A stretch of DNA of 64,000 nucleotides from Erodium maritimum (Eukaryota; Streptophyta; Magnoliopsida; Geraniales; Geraniaceae): NCBI GenBank assembly GCA_963921825.1, contig OY997592.1, forward strand, positions 65,554,336 to 65,618,335, written 5' to 3'. Positions 12,004-23,200 of the stretch are shown here, one piece after another (the first letter of the stretch is position 1; the number at the start of each line of letters is the position of its first letter). Under the pieces are notes generated by a model. The model saw only the letters and a program-made list of their open reading frames with translations, had not been told where the DNA came from and searched no databases. Both the position numbers and the translations under genes were made by a program.

Positions 12004-13332
12004 AGAGGTGAAATCGGCTAAAACCACTCTTAACCTAAAAACTAGAGAACTAATCTTAGCCACACACACCTAAGATCCAACATTCACCATGATGTCACAT
12101 CATCACCCCAATTTCACCAAATCTCACCCCAATTTCATCCTTTCTCACACAAGCAAGGACATAATTGTAAAAACACGATGCCATGTGGACAAGTGTCCAT
12201 TTGTTTTCTTCACCAATTCACTAATTTAATATTTCCCGATTCGTTTGAACTCCGATTAGCTTCAAAATTGCGCCAATATTTTTATTTTTTCAAGGGCTTT
12301 AAATCAAGATCAATCATGAATATATTTTGAAGCACGAAAATAAAAAGGTATATCGGAGTGATAAAAATAATATTGGGTGTTGATAAATCTTCACTAATAA
12401 ATGTTTTGTATCGGAGGTATCAAACTAGTGATAAATGTTGATAAAAACATGTACTGAGGTGATAAAAACCATGTTCAATTATGATAACAAGTGTGATATA
12501 CTAGAGTTTAGCGTTGATAAAAAAACATGTGATGGGGTGATAAAAACACATGTAATTTAATCATAAACCTAGTTTTAGTGTTGATAAAACTGGTGTTCAT
12601 AAAAAGCACGTGATGAGATGATAAAAATCATGATCAATTTTGGAGAATGGGGTGATAAAACCAGTGTAGAGTGTTGATAAAACCAGAGGAAAGTGTTGAT
12701 AAAAATTTAGCTAGATATAATTTCTTTAAAAACCAGCCTCGAAATAAATAAATAAAAATGCGTGCTTTAAAAAAAACATGTGATGGGGGTGATAAAACAC
12801 AAGTAACTGAATGGTAAACCTAGTGTTTAGTGTTGATGAAACTAGTGTTCATAAAAAGCACGCGATGAGGTGATAAAATCATGATCAGTTTTGGAAAATG
12901 AGGTGATAAAACCAGTGTAAAGTGTTGATAAAACCAGTGTAAAAGTGTTGATAAATCCATAGCAAAGTGTTGATAAAAATTACCCAGATTTTTTTATAAA
13001 AAAAAACAACACCGAAATAATTTTTTTTTCGTGCTTCAAAATATATTCATGACTGATCTTGATTTAAAGCCCTTAAAAAACAAAACTTATGGCACAAGTT
13101 TGAAGCCAATCGGAGTTCAAACGAAGCGGGAAAAATTAAATTAGTGAATTGATTAAAAAAAATATGATAGTTTTACTAAAAAGCTCTTACCTCTTACTAA
13201 AAAGTGCTGTTTTTTTGCAGTCAACAAGTCAACTACTCAATTGCATCTCATCCATCCATTTTTAAAATTGATGGCTTAGATTGGTTCTCTAGTTTTTAGG
13301 TTAAGACATAGTTTGTATTTGATTTCTCCTCT
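12004..13332. mobile_element. 1329-bp foldback element with ~310-345-bp inverted ends and 8-bp target duplication (unit 1)
   Basis: The ends are long imperfect inverted repeats: 12004 to about 12348 pairs with about 13020-13332. Both share the AACCTAAAAACTAGAGAAC block near the tip and a GGGCTTTAAATCAAGATCA-type block further in. Flanks are an 8-bp duplication TTAAATAA (11996-12003 and 13333-13340). The diverged paralogue near 43180-43195 has a single uninterrupted CTAAATAA there, an empty site. The central 12350-12990 region is a degenerate array of about sixteen copies of a GTGTTGATAAAA motif. No transposase is encoded, so it is non-autonomous. Eight-bp duplications suggest hAT-like or Mutator-like mobilisation, but the superfamily is not settled. 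Confidence 0.85.
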
Positions 13333-13340
13333 TTAAATAA

Positions 13341-14893
13341 AATATGAAAGATTTAGGATACTAAAGTAAAATTAACCTTATTATTAATAAATAAGGACAC
13401 ATAGTAATGGTAGCATTAGAGGCCTAAGGAGTGTTATTGTGTTTGCGAAGCAAAGTAGTGCTAATTTTAGTATTGTATATCCAAGTTAGGAGAGGCGTGC
13501 TTGAATTCCTGCTTTTATAAGGTAATGTGTATCACTTTATCGAAAATTTCATGGGTTTTATGAGAATATTAAATTCTCAAGTATTTGTTTGGAATAGATA
13601 ATGAAACAGATGTTAGTAAGACATGGAAGAAGTATCTTTAGTACCAGACTATTTTGCTTGCATATAGGGGCAATTTCTTTTCTCACCATTTTATTTGTGT
13701 CATTACTCGTTTTGAAACACAAGCTGAGAAACTTGAGTATATATGAACATTTTCACACATTCATTCTTGAATGTCAACCATTGTCATTTATGCCATCATC
13801 TCTAAATTTGGTGTACTTTGTAGCTCGTCACTTATACTTTCTTTGTGATTCATATTAAAGTGTTCTTTTCTACATGAGAGAAGCTTGACTCGGAAGAGGG
13901 CAAACGTATCGATGTGCTTACCCATTATTTGATGTTGATGCATCCACGCATTGTGTTTTTCCCTTACTAATGTTTCATGTTACGCAAATTGAATTTGAAA
14001 TTGGCTCCATTGAATAGTATTTTAGGAGGGATTGACTAATAATAATATCATATGTTCGAACATATTAATGTTCGTCCTGATACAATGTGTTGGAACATAT
14101 TGATACACATTTACGTTTGATTCTCAATTACATTGGGGTCTTTGTTTTTTTCTTAACCTTTTCCATATCGACTACATGTTGGACATTTCTAACTACATGT
14201 TGTACGTTGCTAACTGAGATGTGCCTGCGAGGTTTCATTTATGCTTTTATCATGAGCGGGTATTTTAGTCAACATTCCCCCTTATCATATGTTGTTTTTA
14301 GTTCGATTGTATGATGTTATTTGTAGTGTGTGATTAATATATGGATTAGCTTTAGATCCAACTTTGAGGGACGTTTGGATGTAAATATCACTCTTCACAT
14401 CATGCATTGCGCGGTGCCCGCACCTAGTAAGAATAGAAGCTCTACAACTTAACCGAACATGGTATCAGAACCTAAATAATAATTCTTTTTCGTTCTTTTG
14501 CTCTTCATTTCATTAGGTCTATTATATTTCACTACACATTAGCCCTTGTCCCTACTTCCACAACACCATCATCCAACCATATACCCACCATCTCTCACTT
14601 CCTTTTAGATCAAACTCACTTCTGCCTGTAATTATGTTGTGTGAACTACGATATTACTTCACATTCTCAACTATCATAAGTTGAACGGCCTCATCAATGG
14701 CACATGATGAAGTCCACCACCGAAAGTCATGTTTTGCGACTCAGCCCACCGTCATGTTTGTTATTGTAACTAACATTTGTACAAAAATTGTAGAAATTGA
14801 GTAAATGTGGGGTTGCATCTCGGAAAAAGAGCGTTCACGCTCACCACAGGATAGTGTGACATTCGAAGACCGGGCTAAAATTTGGCTTAAAAA
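13341..14893 (+). mobile_element. LTR-retrotransposon remnant with initiator-Met primer-binding site (unit 1)
   Basis: TGGTATCAGAACC at 14460-14472 is the classical plant primer-binding site complementary to initiator tRNA-Met. It lies immediately after a CA dinucleotide that would end a 5' LTR (CCGAACA, ends 14459). Downstream, 14560-14700 reads as a broken copia gag N-terminus (PSSNHIPTIS and similar). The LTR start and the 3' LTR were not found, so this is a truncated relic. The diverged counterpart has the same arrangement with its primer site at 46338-46350. ORFs at 13601-13858 and 14087-14314 are AT-rich chance frames. Confidence 0.6.
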
Positions 14894-15260
14894 TGGGTAA
14901 ATTACGTTGACATACCCCGTACTATACGCGTTTAACGGATTAATACCCCAAAGTTATTTTGTAATGAAAACATACCCTGAATTAACACTTAGTAACAACA
15001 TCCCCTCTTTCATCCATTTTTTCGTCCATTTTTAGGGTTAGATTTAGGTTTGGAGAGAGATTTACGGTTGGATTTAAGGTTTAAGGTGGATAGTTTTGGA
15101 ATTTATGAAAAAATGAACAATAAATGGACGGGAAAATAGATGAATTGGTGGATGTTGTTACTAAGTGTTAGTTCGGGGTATGTTTTTGTTACGAAATAAC
15201 TTTGGGGTATTTATCTGTTAAACGCATATAATACGGGGTATGTCAACGTAATTTACCCTA
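14894..15260. mobile_element. Inverted-repeat MITE of about 365 bp (unit 1)
   Basis: The left arm GGGTAAATTACGTTGACATA (from 14895) is matched by the complement of the right arm ending ATTTACCC (15258). Pairing extends about 65 bp in from each end and includes CCCCAAAGTTATTTTGTAA-like blocks. The core has small A/T-rich repeats and no ORF. The diverged copy at about 46780 reads straight through TTGGCTTAAAAAAACTTCC with no element, so this is an insertion. The target duplication lies in an A-run and cannot be sized (likely 2-3 bp). Confidence 0.8.
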
Positions 15261-15975
15261 AAAAAAACTCTCTGCTTCAACACTACGATGCATACATAGA
15301 GGCTTACCATAAGGAAAATGACCTCAATGAGCACAAAAAAGTATGAGTGGTAAATTTCTTTCCTTAGTTTACATAAGCATTTTTAGTTTTGTGAATACAA
15401 TATTAGGTTAATTCTATGATGTTTCATCGAGTCTCATCCAAACTTCATGTTGTTTACATTAGGAACATGTCAAGTTAATTGTGGATGCGGACCGTGAGAG
15501 GTTGACGGAGTCACAGGTGACCGAGTACTAGGATTCATCCCCTACTATCCTCAAGCTGTTGACTGTATATGAAAAGCTACCCCTCCTCCAGCAAGTCTCA
15601 CAAAAACAACATAAAGGTTTATTCCAATCCAATATCAAGAAGGCGGTGATCATCCCAACGATGAGGGAAAAGCACGGCGGTGGATGCTCCAGTACGAGGT
15701 TTGTAAGCTCCTTTGAGGAGTTGGAAGAGTTGAAGACTCGCATGGTTGAGCAAGAGGCCATGTTCGCGCAACAAATGAAGGAGCAACGCATGTTGATGGA
15801 GGAGCAACACAAAAAGATGGAGGAAAGACTCGATGCGCAAGCACCACAACATGTCAAGCTTTGAGAGATGTTCACAATTTGTATTTTCGAACAATTTGTC
15901 GACCCTTCCTCAACCACCTCGTCTTCAACACCACTAGCTTCATCACCACCGGCTTCATCAACCACCTCGTCTTAT
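15261..15975 (+). pseudogene. Transposase-like (CACTA/En-Spm Transposase_24-like) pseudogene, unit 1
   Basis: Broken frames give EAYHKENDLNEHKK, then RERLTESQVTEY and a Glu/Met-rich coiled coil (FEELEELKTRMVEQEAMF). This resembles the C-terminal part of plant Ptta/En/Spm-type (Transposase_24) proteins; the match is weak and made from memory. It contains in-frame stops, including TGA at 15862-15864, where the diverged copy at 47372 has a sense codon. Past that stop the frame runs on through a Ser/Thr-rich stretch into the ankyrin fragment. The diverged locus continues instead into CACTA-like repeats, which supports the class. Confidence 0.45.
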
Positions 15976-16770
15976 TTATTGAACAAGAACCGTGTATCCC
16001 CCTTGTACATGGCAGCAGAGTCTAGGTACCTTGGAATTGTGAATTTAATGACCAACGGTGACCACGTGGCCAGCTCCGATCACCGGAACTCAAATGGGCA
16101 GCTGAAAGGCAAGTCGCTCGTGCATGCATCCTTACGCAGCAAAGACAAAGGTATAGTCCCTTCTGTTATGATATAGTTGAACTGATTTTCTGACATGGTA
16201 TCAGAGCACTTACCTTAACTTTTCTTAATTCTGGTACTGCAGACATCCTAAGTACCATACTAAAGAAAGAGCCCACACTTCTCGACTCAACGAACGAGCA
16301 AGGTATGACTCCTCTATTCTTTGCAGCATCAACAGGATACTTGGACGGAGTCTGCAAACTGCTTGAACACTCTACAGAACAAGCTTATCAGAGACACCCA
16401 TCTGGGTTTTACCCCATCCACATTGCAGCCTACAAAGGCCATGTCAACATAGTGAAGAAGCTTCTCGAGCACTGCCCTGACTCAACGGAGCTCCTGGTCT
16501 CTCCCATGGCTATGAACTCAACGGAGAGCAAGAAGGGTAAGGAGATGCCCAAACAGAGTGGTCAAAACATTCTTCACCTAGCGGCCAAAGGAGGTAGAGC
16601 CAAAGTGGTCAGCTACTTGGTCAAAATGTCTGAGCTTGAGAGCTTGATCAATCATAAAGACGCGAATGGAAACACTCCGCTACATTTGGCTGTCATGAAC
16701 TGGCATCCAAAGATCGTTAGCATCCTCACATGGGACAGTAGAGTCAACCTTAAACTCGTCAACAACGATG
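15976..16770 (+). pseudogene. Ankyrin-repeat gene fragment (ACD6-like), truncated at both ends, unit 1
   Basis: Two exons are visible: about 15976-16150 and 16243-16770, joined in frame across a 92-bp GT-AG intron (acceptor CTGGTACTGCAG). The protein shows at least four ankyrin repeats (SPLYMAAESRYLGIV, TPLFFAASTGYLDGV, YPIHIAAYKGHVNIV, NILHLAAKGGRAKVV, TPLHLAVMNWHPKIV), typical of plant ACD6-like membrane ankyrin proteins. The PGG/transmembrane C-terminus is missing because the repeat-unit joint cuts the gene at 16770. The N-terminus is replaced by transposase-like sequence in the same frame. Beyond the joint the frame continues 39 codons into out-of-frame CP12 sequence and stops at 16892. 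It is probably not functional as an ankyrin receptor. Confidence 0.8.
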
Positions 16771-16974
16771 GTAGAGCAGAAGGTGATGGAGGCGAAGGAG
16801 GTGTGCGAGGGAGACGAGCGCTCCGACGAGTGCAAGGTGGCGTGGGACGAGGTGGAGGAGATCAGCCAGGCCAAAGCCGATCTCCGCCGTAAAATGGAGA
16901 AGCAAGACCCTCTCGAGCCATTTTGCAAGGAGAACCCCGAGACCGACGAGTGCCGCATCCACGAAGATTACTAA
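16768..16974 (+). pseudogene. CP12 3' fragment lacking transit peptide (unit 1/2 joint)
   Basis: The joint preserves CP12 from Met59 to the stop (68 aa), giving MVEQKVMEAKEVCEGDERSD and onward. Both Cys pairs and the AWDEVEEI core are retained, but the transit peptide and the promoter are gone. The ATG lies in the 3-bp match shared by the two joined sequences. Upstream DNA is the ankyrin fragment in a different frame. Codon 116 equivalent is Glu (GAG) rather than the Asp of the intact gene. If made, the protein would stay cytosolic. There is no evidence of expression, so it is listed as a pseudogene. Confidence 0.8.
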
Positions 16975-17240
16975 ACCTAACCAAGCAACCGCCACTAGTG
17001 TAGCGTCCATGCTATATTGTACCCTACGATGTCGTTTTGTAGCATTCATTACTTACTAATAAAAACACATAATTGAAATGCCATATGAAACTACGTTTGC
17101 ATTCATTCTTAATAAAACTGATACTTGAAAAGTCATGACCATGTTATCAAGTAACACTTGTAAGTCTAAGCACACGCGCAAAAGCATTGTAACATGAAAT
17201 ACTGTAACAATACAAAATGTCACTATCTTAAAATGGACTG

Positions 17241-20200
17241 CTACTTGTCTTCATCTGCTGCTTCCTTGACATGAAGATCAAAGCCATACTCCTGATCACA
17301 TCCCAGGTACGAATCGCACATAAAATACAGAGTATAGCTCTTCTTACCAGCTTCTGTCGGAGCAGCGAACTCAAGCTTCACCCTTGACTTCCTCTGAAGA
17401 GAAACCCTCTTGATGGCAAGAAGTTGATTGCTCTTGGTGTCACCCACAACAAGCCACCATCCTTCCTCTTTAGCCTTGGGGTACCTGGGCGCATCAACAG
17501 GACCCACCTCGGTCCTCCCTTCTAAATCCCTCTCTAGGGTCACCTGCAGTGTAACATCATCTCCAGCACAGACATTCTCACTCTCCAGCACCTCGTAGGT
17601 CATGTCAATATTTGGGAACCGGTTGCAGAACCTGGCAATATCAAGCAACTGTGAATCCGGCATCTGGAGAAGTTCACGCCTCTCACCATCCTCCATCTCC
17701 ACCAAATCAAACACTGTCTCAATACTCTTCCCCGGGTTTTCTTGACATCTCCTGGCAAGATCCTTTGTGAAGTGTGGGAGCTGAAGAAGCATTGAGTCAC
17801 GCTCCCACATGCCCTGTGTCACCATCTGGCTCACTTCCATAGCAAGAAGAGCAAGGTTCAGCCATCCATTGCTTGAAATAACATCAACCATGGCCTGAAG
17901 CAATCTGCTGGCAGATAGAAGCACCTCTCTCTGATCAGATGACAAGTTCCCTCCCAGGGACTGCCTTGAGAAGTGAGCCTGAAGCAATGCATTTGCTTTC
18001 ACATGAGGGTCTGTAGACCTGGGGTTTTCAAAGGAGAACCTCTGGTGATTGATTAACTTCCTAACCATCTCTTCCTCCCCAGGTCGGATTGGTAGCAAAG
18101 CATACTCTGAGGCAGAAGCCAGAATCTCCAGAAGACCCTTCATCTTTGTCTTGGATGTCAAGGAAGAACTGAAACGCTCTATGGTGGTGTAACTGATATA
18201 ATAGTACGAAGCTATCATACCAAGATTCAAAGGAGAAAGATCCATGTCATCTTCAATAGAAACACACTTACTGGCTTCCAAATCACTCAATGTGTTCTCT
18301 ACTAGCTCCGATAGGTGATCAGAAAGATGCCTATGACTCACCCCCTGGAGATTGTAGTAGTTCGGGTTTTGTGTAAGCCTTCTGTACATGAATGTCCATG
18401 TGAGATAATCCACAGCATCCTGCTTGTTCTCAATGACTCCAGCAACAACTTCAGAATTCAGATTATCGTGTAAAAAGTGGTGCAAGTGGCTTTCAACTGG
18501 GAATGCTTCATACAGAAATTTCTTGTAGTATTCTTTTCGAGGTGCATGGCAGAGAATCACACATTTACCTGAGTTATCTAGCAGAGGCCTACTTGCATGA
18601 CCCATCATCTGCAACAGATCTGTAACAGGGTAATCGGTGTGGGCATTTTCCCGTCCATCATAATACTGTGTGCCCATCACAACCACCAAATGAGCAGACA
18701 GAGGCATTCCCCAACACATAGAACTGCTCATAACACAGACTTGAATCCATCCAGCTTCAAATAACTGTGACACAACCTCTTGATCCAAGCTATTTAATCC
18801 CTCATGCAAGTATCCGACTCCATACCGTAAAGTAGCTCTCAGCATTTCATCATGGATTTTGCCAATGAATGGTTCCAATTCTTCAGAGGACCTTAATAAA
18901 AATTCTGGTTTATCTCCACTGTCTGCATTTGAATATGTCATCAAATCCACAGCGGTCATTTTAACATGCTTCCTTGTGGGAACAAACACAAGAGCAGGCT
19001 TCCCGTTCTTGGAATGCTGAACAATTGAGGTATATGTGGGTTTTGTCATGGCTTGCATCCTTGCTTCGAAATTTGCTATATCCACCCCCTGGATGTGTAT
19101 CTCCAGAGGCACAGGACGAACACCAGGAGGGAAATTAAAAAGCCCATGAGATGTTGCTCCTATCCATTCACCAAGATCCTTGGCATTTGCAAGAGAAGTA
19201 GACAGGGCCACAATGCGAATCTTGTTCTCCAACTGACTAGCAATATATCTCATTCTAGAGACCACCACTTCCAACACAGGACCACCTTGACCACCTATCA
19301 GGTGGAGTTCATCAACAATGAAAAGGCTAACTTGCTGAACATGCTTCCTCTGTTTCCAGCGACGAGATAGAGCATCCCATTTCTCTGGAGTACTTATGAT
19401 TATCTGACCTTTCTCAAGCAATTTCAAGTCTGTGGCTGTTTCCCCAGTTAACTCAACCACGCGCATTCCAAGTCCTTTCCCGAACTTCTTCTCCCAATCC
19501 CTATATCGTTCCTTTGCAAGAGCTTCTATTGGTGCAATATACACAGCACGCATGACATTGTCAGGTCCTTTATGATAATTCCTCAATAAGGCAAATTCAG
19601 CACATATAGTCTTCCCACTTCCTGTAGGTGCAGCAACGAGGATATTATCATCAGTGTTATATAGAACCGTAAAAACCTGGGTTTGAACTGGATTGAAATG
19701 CTTGAAATCCTGATAGAGAGCTTCATATGCAGGATTCCTTAATGCAGTTACAGGCAGTGGTTGCAAATCCAACAGCTCTGTTGGGGGAGGATACTTCTCT
19801 GGCAAGATAAGGTGCCTAAATGAAACAGGTAGAACAGTTTGTGAACCCAGCCATCTATCAGATACAACACGAATGAAGTACTGAGGAGGTAATGGTTCAT
19901 ATATAGGCACAGTGAAATTCAAAGTGTGATCATCATCAATATACTGCTTTTTCAACATAAAGTATTCATGATGTAGAATGTACTCCCCGTCATTATCTTC
20001 CACGATTATCAAAAATGGCTCCACATAGCCATGAAATCTATCCTCCCACTGGAAGTCTGGTGTTATCGCTAGTTCAACCTTCAAAACAGTACGGGTAATT
20101 GGCTGAACATGAGCAGCAAGGTTTAGCTTAGGGAACTGGTGGATGAACTTGTGGAGTGTTCGTCCCATCTTTGATACACGAATGAGCTCCCCAAGCTCCT

Positions 20201-23200
20201 GTGCAGTGAGATCATAATACCTATCCCAGGCCAAGTCCTTTTTCTCCAACTTCATTAAGATATCATTTGGGATTCCGTTGAATTGCCGGAGAGGAGTTTG
20301 GACACTCCACATTCTCTTGTTGATCATTTTGCACAAGTTCAAGGCCTTTTCAGCTAATTGTGCCCACCCTCGTTTTAAGACAATCTCAAAAAGAGCTCGC
20401 ATAAGACGCCCCGCGCTCTAATCAACAAGAAAAAGAACCAAATAAATAAATGCAAATATACTGTATTCACCTAACTAAAGAAACATAAGAAAAAAATACA
20501 GACAAGAAAATATCAAACCTGAGTTATGAACACCATGTCAGATGTCAATGATAGCCCTTCTAACTTCAGCTGTGAAATATATGCCTGCAGCAAAACATTA
20601 ATCTTTGCACTAGGCTCTTCCAAACTTTCTTTAATGGGAATTGGAACACGGTCCAAAAGTTTAGCTAATTCCATCTTCTCATCTTGCCTCACTGTAACAT
20701 ATTTGAATTCTTCACTGAGAGAGAACAGCCGACACAGCTCAATGTCACCCATTGTTGGCTTTAAATGCTCATTGTACGTGGATATAGTCCCATGCGTAAT
20801 ATAGTAATAACTAGCAATGCGACCCAGGTCTGTGACCTGGAAGTATCCACTTTTCCTATCATACTTGACCAGATTGTTTCTATCCAAGACAGTTGCAGCA
20901 GAATGAATCTGCAAAGAACATTACCAAAAAAAACATGAGACATTTATTTATAGTAAGTTCAAAAAGATTTGAAGTTGCATTAAGCAAGCAAGAACATCAT
21001 TAGACCAACTGAAATCTATTCACGAAGGCATGCAATAAGATCCATGAATTTGCATATAGCCAAGAGTAATAACAGTCATATGAAAGGAGGTAGAACAAAC
21101 AGTCACAATAACGGCCAACAAAACAAGCTCAAATCGCCAATGCTGAAAAGTAAACATCCAGCCATGTAGAGCAGTCCATATAACTGAATACATGAACAGA
21201 TTTCATCCAGAAAAGATCAACCCCTTGAAAATTGACATAAAAAAAGCTTAAGCTTTTTTTTTTTGAAGAAAAAACATTAAGCTTAGAGCATAATAAACAA
21301 AGCAATTAATTTCATTAATTATTTCCTCCTGAATCATTTCTACACTGCGTCATTTCTAGTTTTAACTTGCCAAGCATGCTTTAAAATACAAGATGAGGTT
21401 AATTTTTTTGCCCGTAGTGAAGATTTCAACAGTATGATCACACATGTTTTTTGTTAATGGCTAGCTTCTCACTGGCGACAACAAACATCAGAGCAAATTA
21501 AGAAAAATGTATCATAAGGGGGAAATCCACATGACGAACATGATCATGTGATAACAATTAAGTGTAGAAAAATGATAGTGAAATGCAAAATGAAGGATTT
21601 GACTCTTTAACCAAATTACAGTAACATAAGAAAAAATTGATGCTCACCAGATCAGCTCTTCGCTCCTCCAGAGTTATATCTTTTGCAAGAACATCGGGCG
21701 CTAAACCATAGAGAGTAGGATTTCGAACCATGCGAATGTACAAGTATGTGTACCCAAGCCAGTGGCAGGCTTCTTTGGCATTCTGAACAGTCCCTAGAAC
21801 AATTTCTGCATTCAACTGATCAGCCAATTTTGACACAAACTGACTTTCGATTGGAAGCTGTTGGTTCATCAAAGAGAGATAGAACTGCAGTTCAGCGTGA
21901 CCAGTAATAATTATTCCTTCCCCATATGAATCATACTGGGGCCTTCCTGCACGACCAAGCATCTGCATGACATCCAAAGGACTTAGTTCAGTCCAAGCAC
22001 CCTTCTCAGGGTTGTAAATCTGGGTCCCTTTGATAATCACTGTGTGAGCAGGTAAATTCACACCCCAAGCAAGGGTTGCTGTGGAAACTAACACTTGAAC
22101 GTGCCCATCAGCAAATAGATCCTCCACAAGCTGCCTGTCAGACCTGCTCATGCCAGCATGATGAATTGCAAAACCATAAGGCAGAAGATCTTTTAGATCA
22201 TTGCTCTTCACAAGTTCTGTATGACTATGGAGAATCTCACGGCTAGCACTATCCTCTTTCAAAAACCTACCAAGAGTATCATTAGCAAGTGCTGAGTCAC
22301 GAATAGCACGAGCTGTTTTGGCAGTTTCTTTCCTTGAATGAACAAAAATAAGAACTTGATGCTTTCCTGCCACTGCAATCACCTTCTCATAACATAAATC
22401 GTTCATCAGCTGAAACCTCTGCAGTGGCTTCTTTACACTGATTCCAATATACTGTTGAGAAAGAGGTACTGGTCTGTAACTATTGTCAAAATGGAATAAC
22501 CCACTTTTTAGATTCACTCGTAAGAACAGTGCTACGTCTTCATAATTAGGGAGGGTAGCTGACAAACCCACCAACCTGATATGCTCTTTTGTGGTTTCAA
22601 TTTGTCTCACTGTCCTGGCAACAATACTTTCAAGAACAGGTCCTCTGTTGTCATGAAGAAGATGAATCTCATCAATGATAAGAAGTTTCACAAGCTGTGT
22701 ATAGGTACGATCTCCAGACTTTCGAGTGATGATGTCCCACTTCTCAGGAGTAGTAACGATAATCTGAGTATCTTCAATTTGCTGGCGAGTCAATGACTGG
22801 TCTCCACTTAGCTCCCTCACGTTAACATTATAATATTGCAAACGATTAGACAAATTACCCACCACTTCGGCAACAAGAGCTTTCATAGGGGCCACATAGA
22901 CAATCTTATAATCGCCATGGTTAAATGAACCATCCGAATTCATATGCAATGCTATCTGCTGCAGTATGGTGAGAACTGCAACATTTGTTTTCCCTGCCCC
23001 TGTGGGAGCACACAAAAGGACATTATCAGCCTTGAAAAGAGCGGTCTCATAAACCTTACTCTGTACCCTATTCAATTGTGCCATCCCTTTGAAAGCCGGT
23101 TGTGCCCAGTCAGGCATTTCAGCAATCTTTATAAGTTTCTCATCAGGAGACAATTCTTTGGGCTTCATTGCCGGCACATGCACCTCTTCATACCCCTTTC

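Larger units (their letters stand above)
2661..16770. repeat. 14,110-bp tandem repeat, unit 1
   Basis: The sequence from 2662 (three matching ATG bases at 2658-2660 precede it) recurs with offset +14110 and again with +28220. Unit 1 starts inside CP12 and ends inside an ankyrin-repeat gene fragment. By eye every compared block and every ORF is the same length and sequence in units 1 and 2. The only difference found is 2831 T versus 16941 and 31051 G, plus the mismatch at the joint base 2661/16771. Content: CP12 3' part, BRR2, LINE remnant, foldback element, LTR-retrotransposon remnant, MITE, transposase-like pseudogene and ankyrin fragment. Confidence 0.97.

Noticed and set aside
12340-12990. 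Regularly spaced GTTGATAAAA repeats resembling a CRISPR-like or satellite array
   Set aside because: Spacing is irregular, repeats are short and degenerate, and the block is the core of a foldback transposon in plant nuclear DNA.
13601-13858. 85-codon membrane-like frame in the LTR-retrotransposon remnant
   Set aside because: AT-rich Leu/Phe/Ser composition expected by chance. The frame is disrupted in the diverged copy at 43440.
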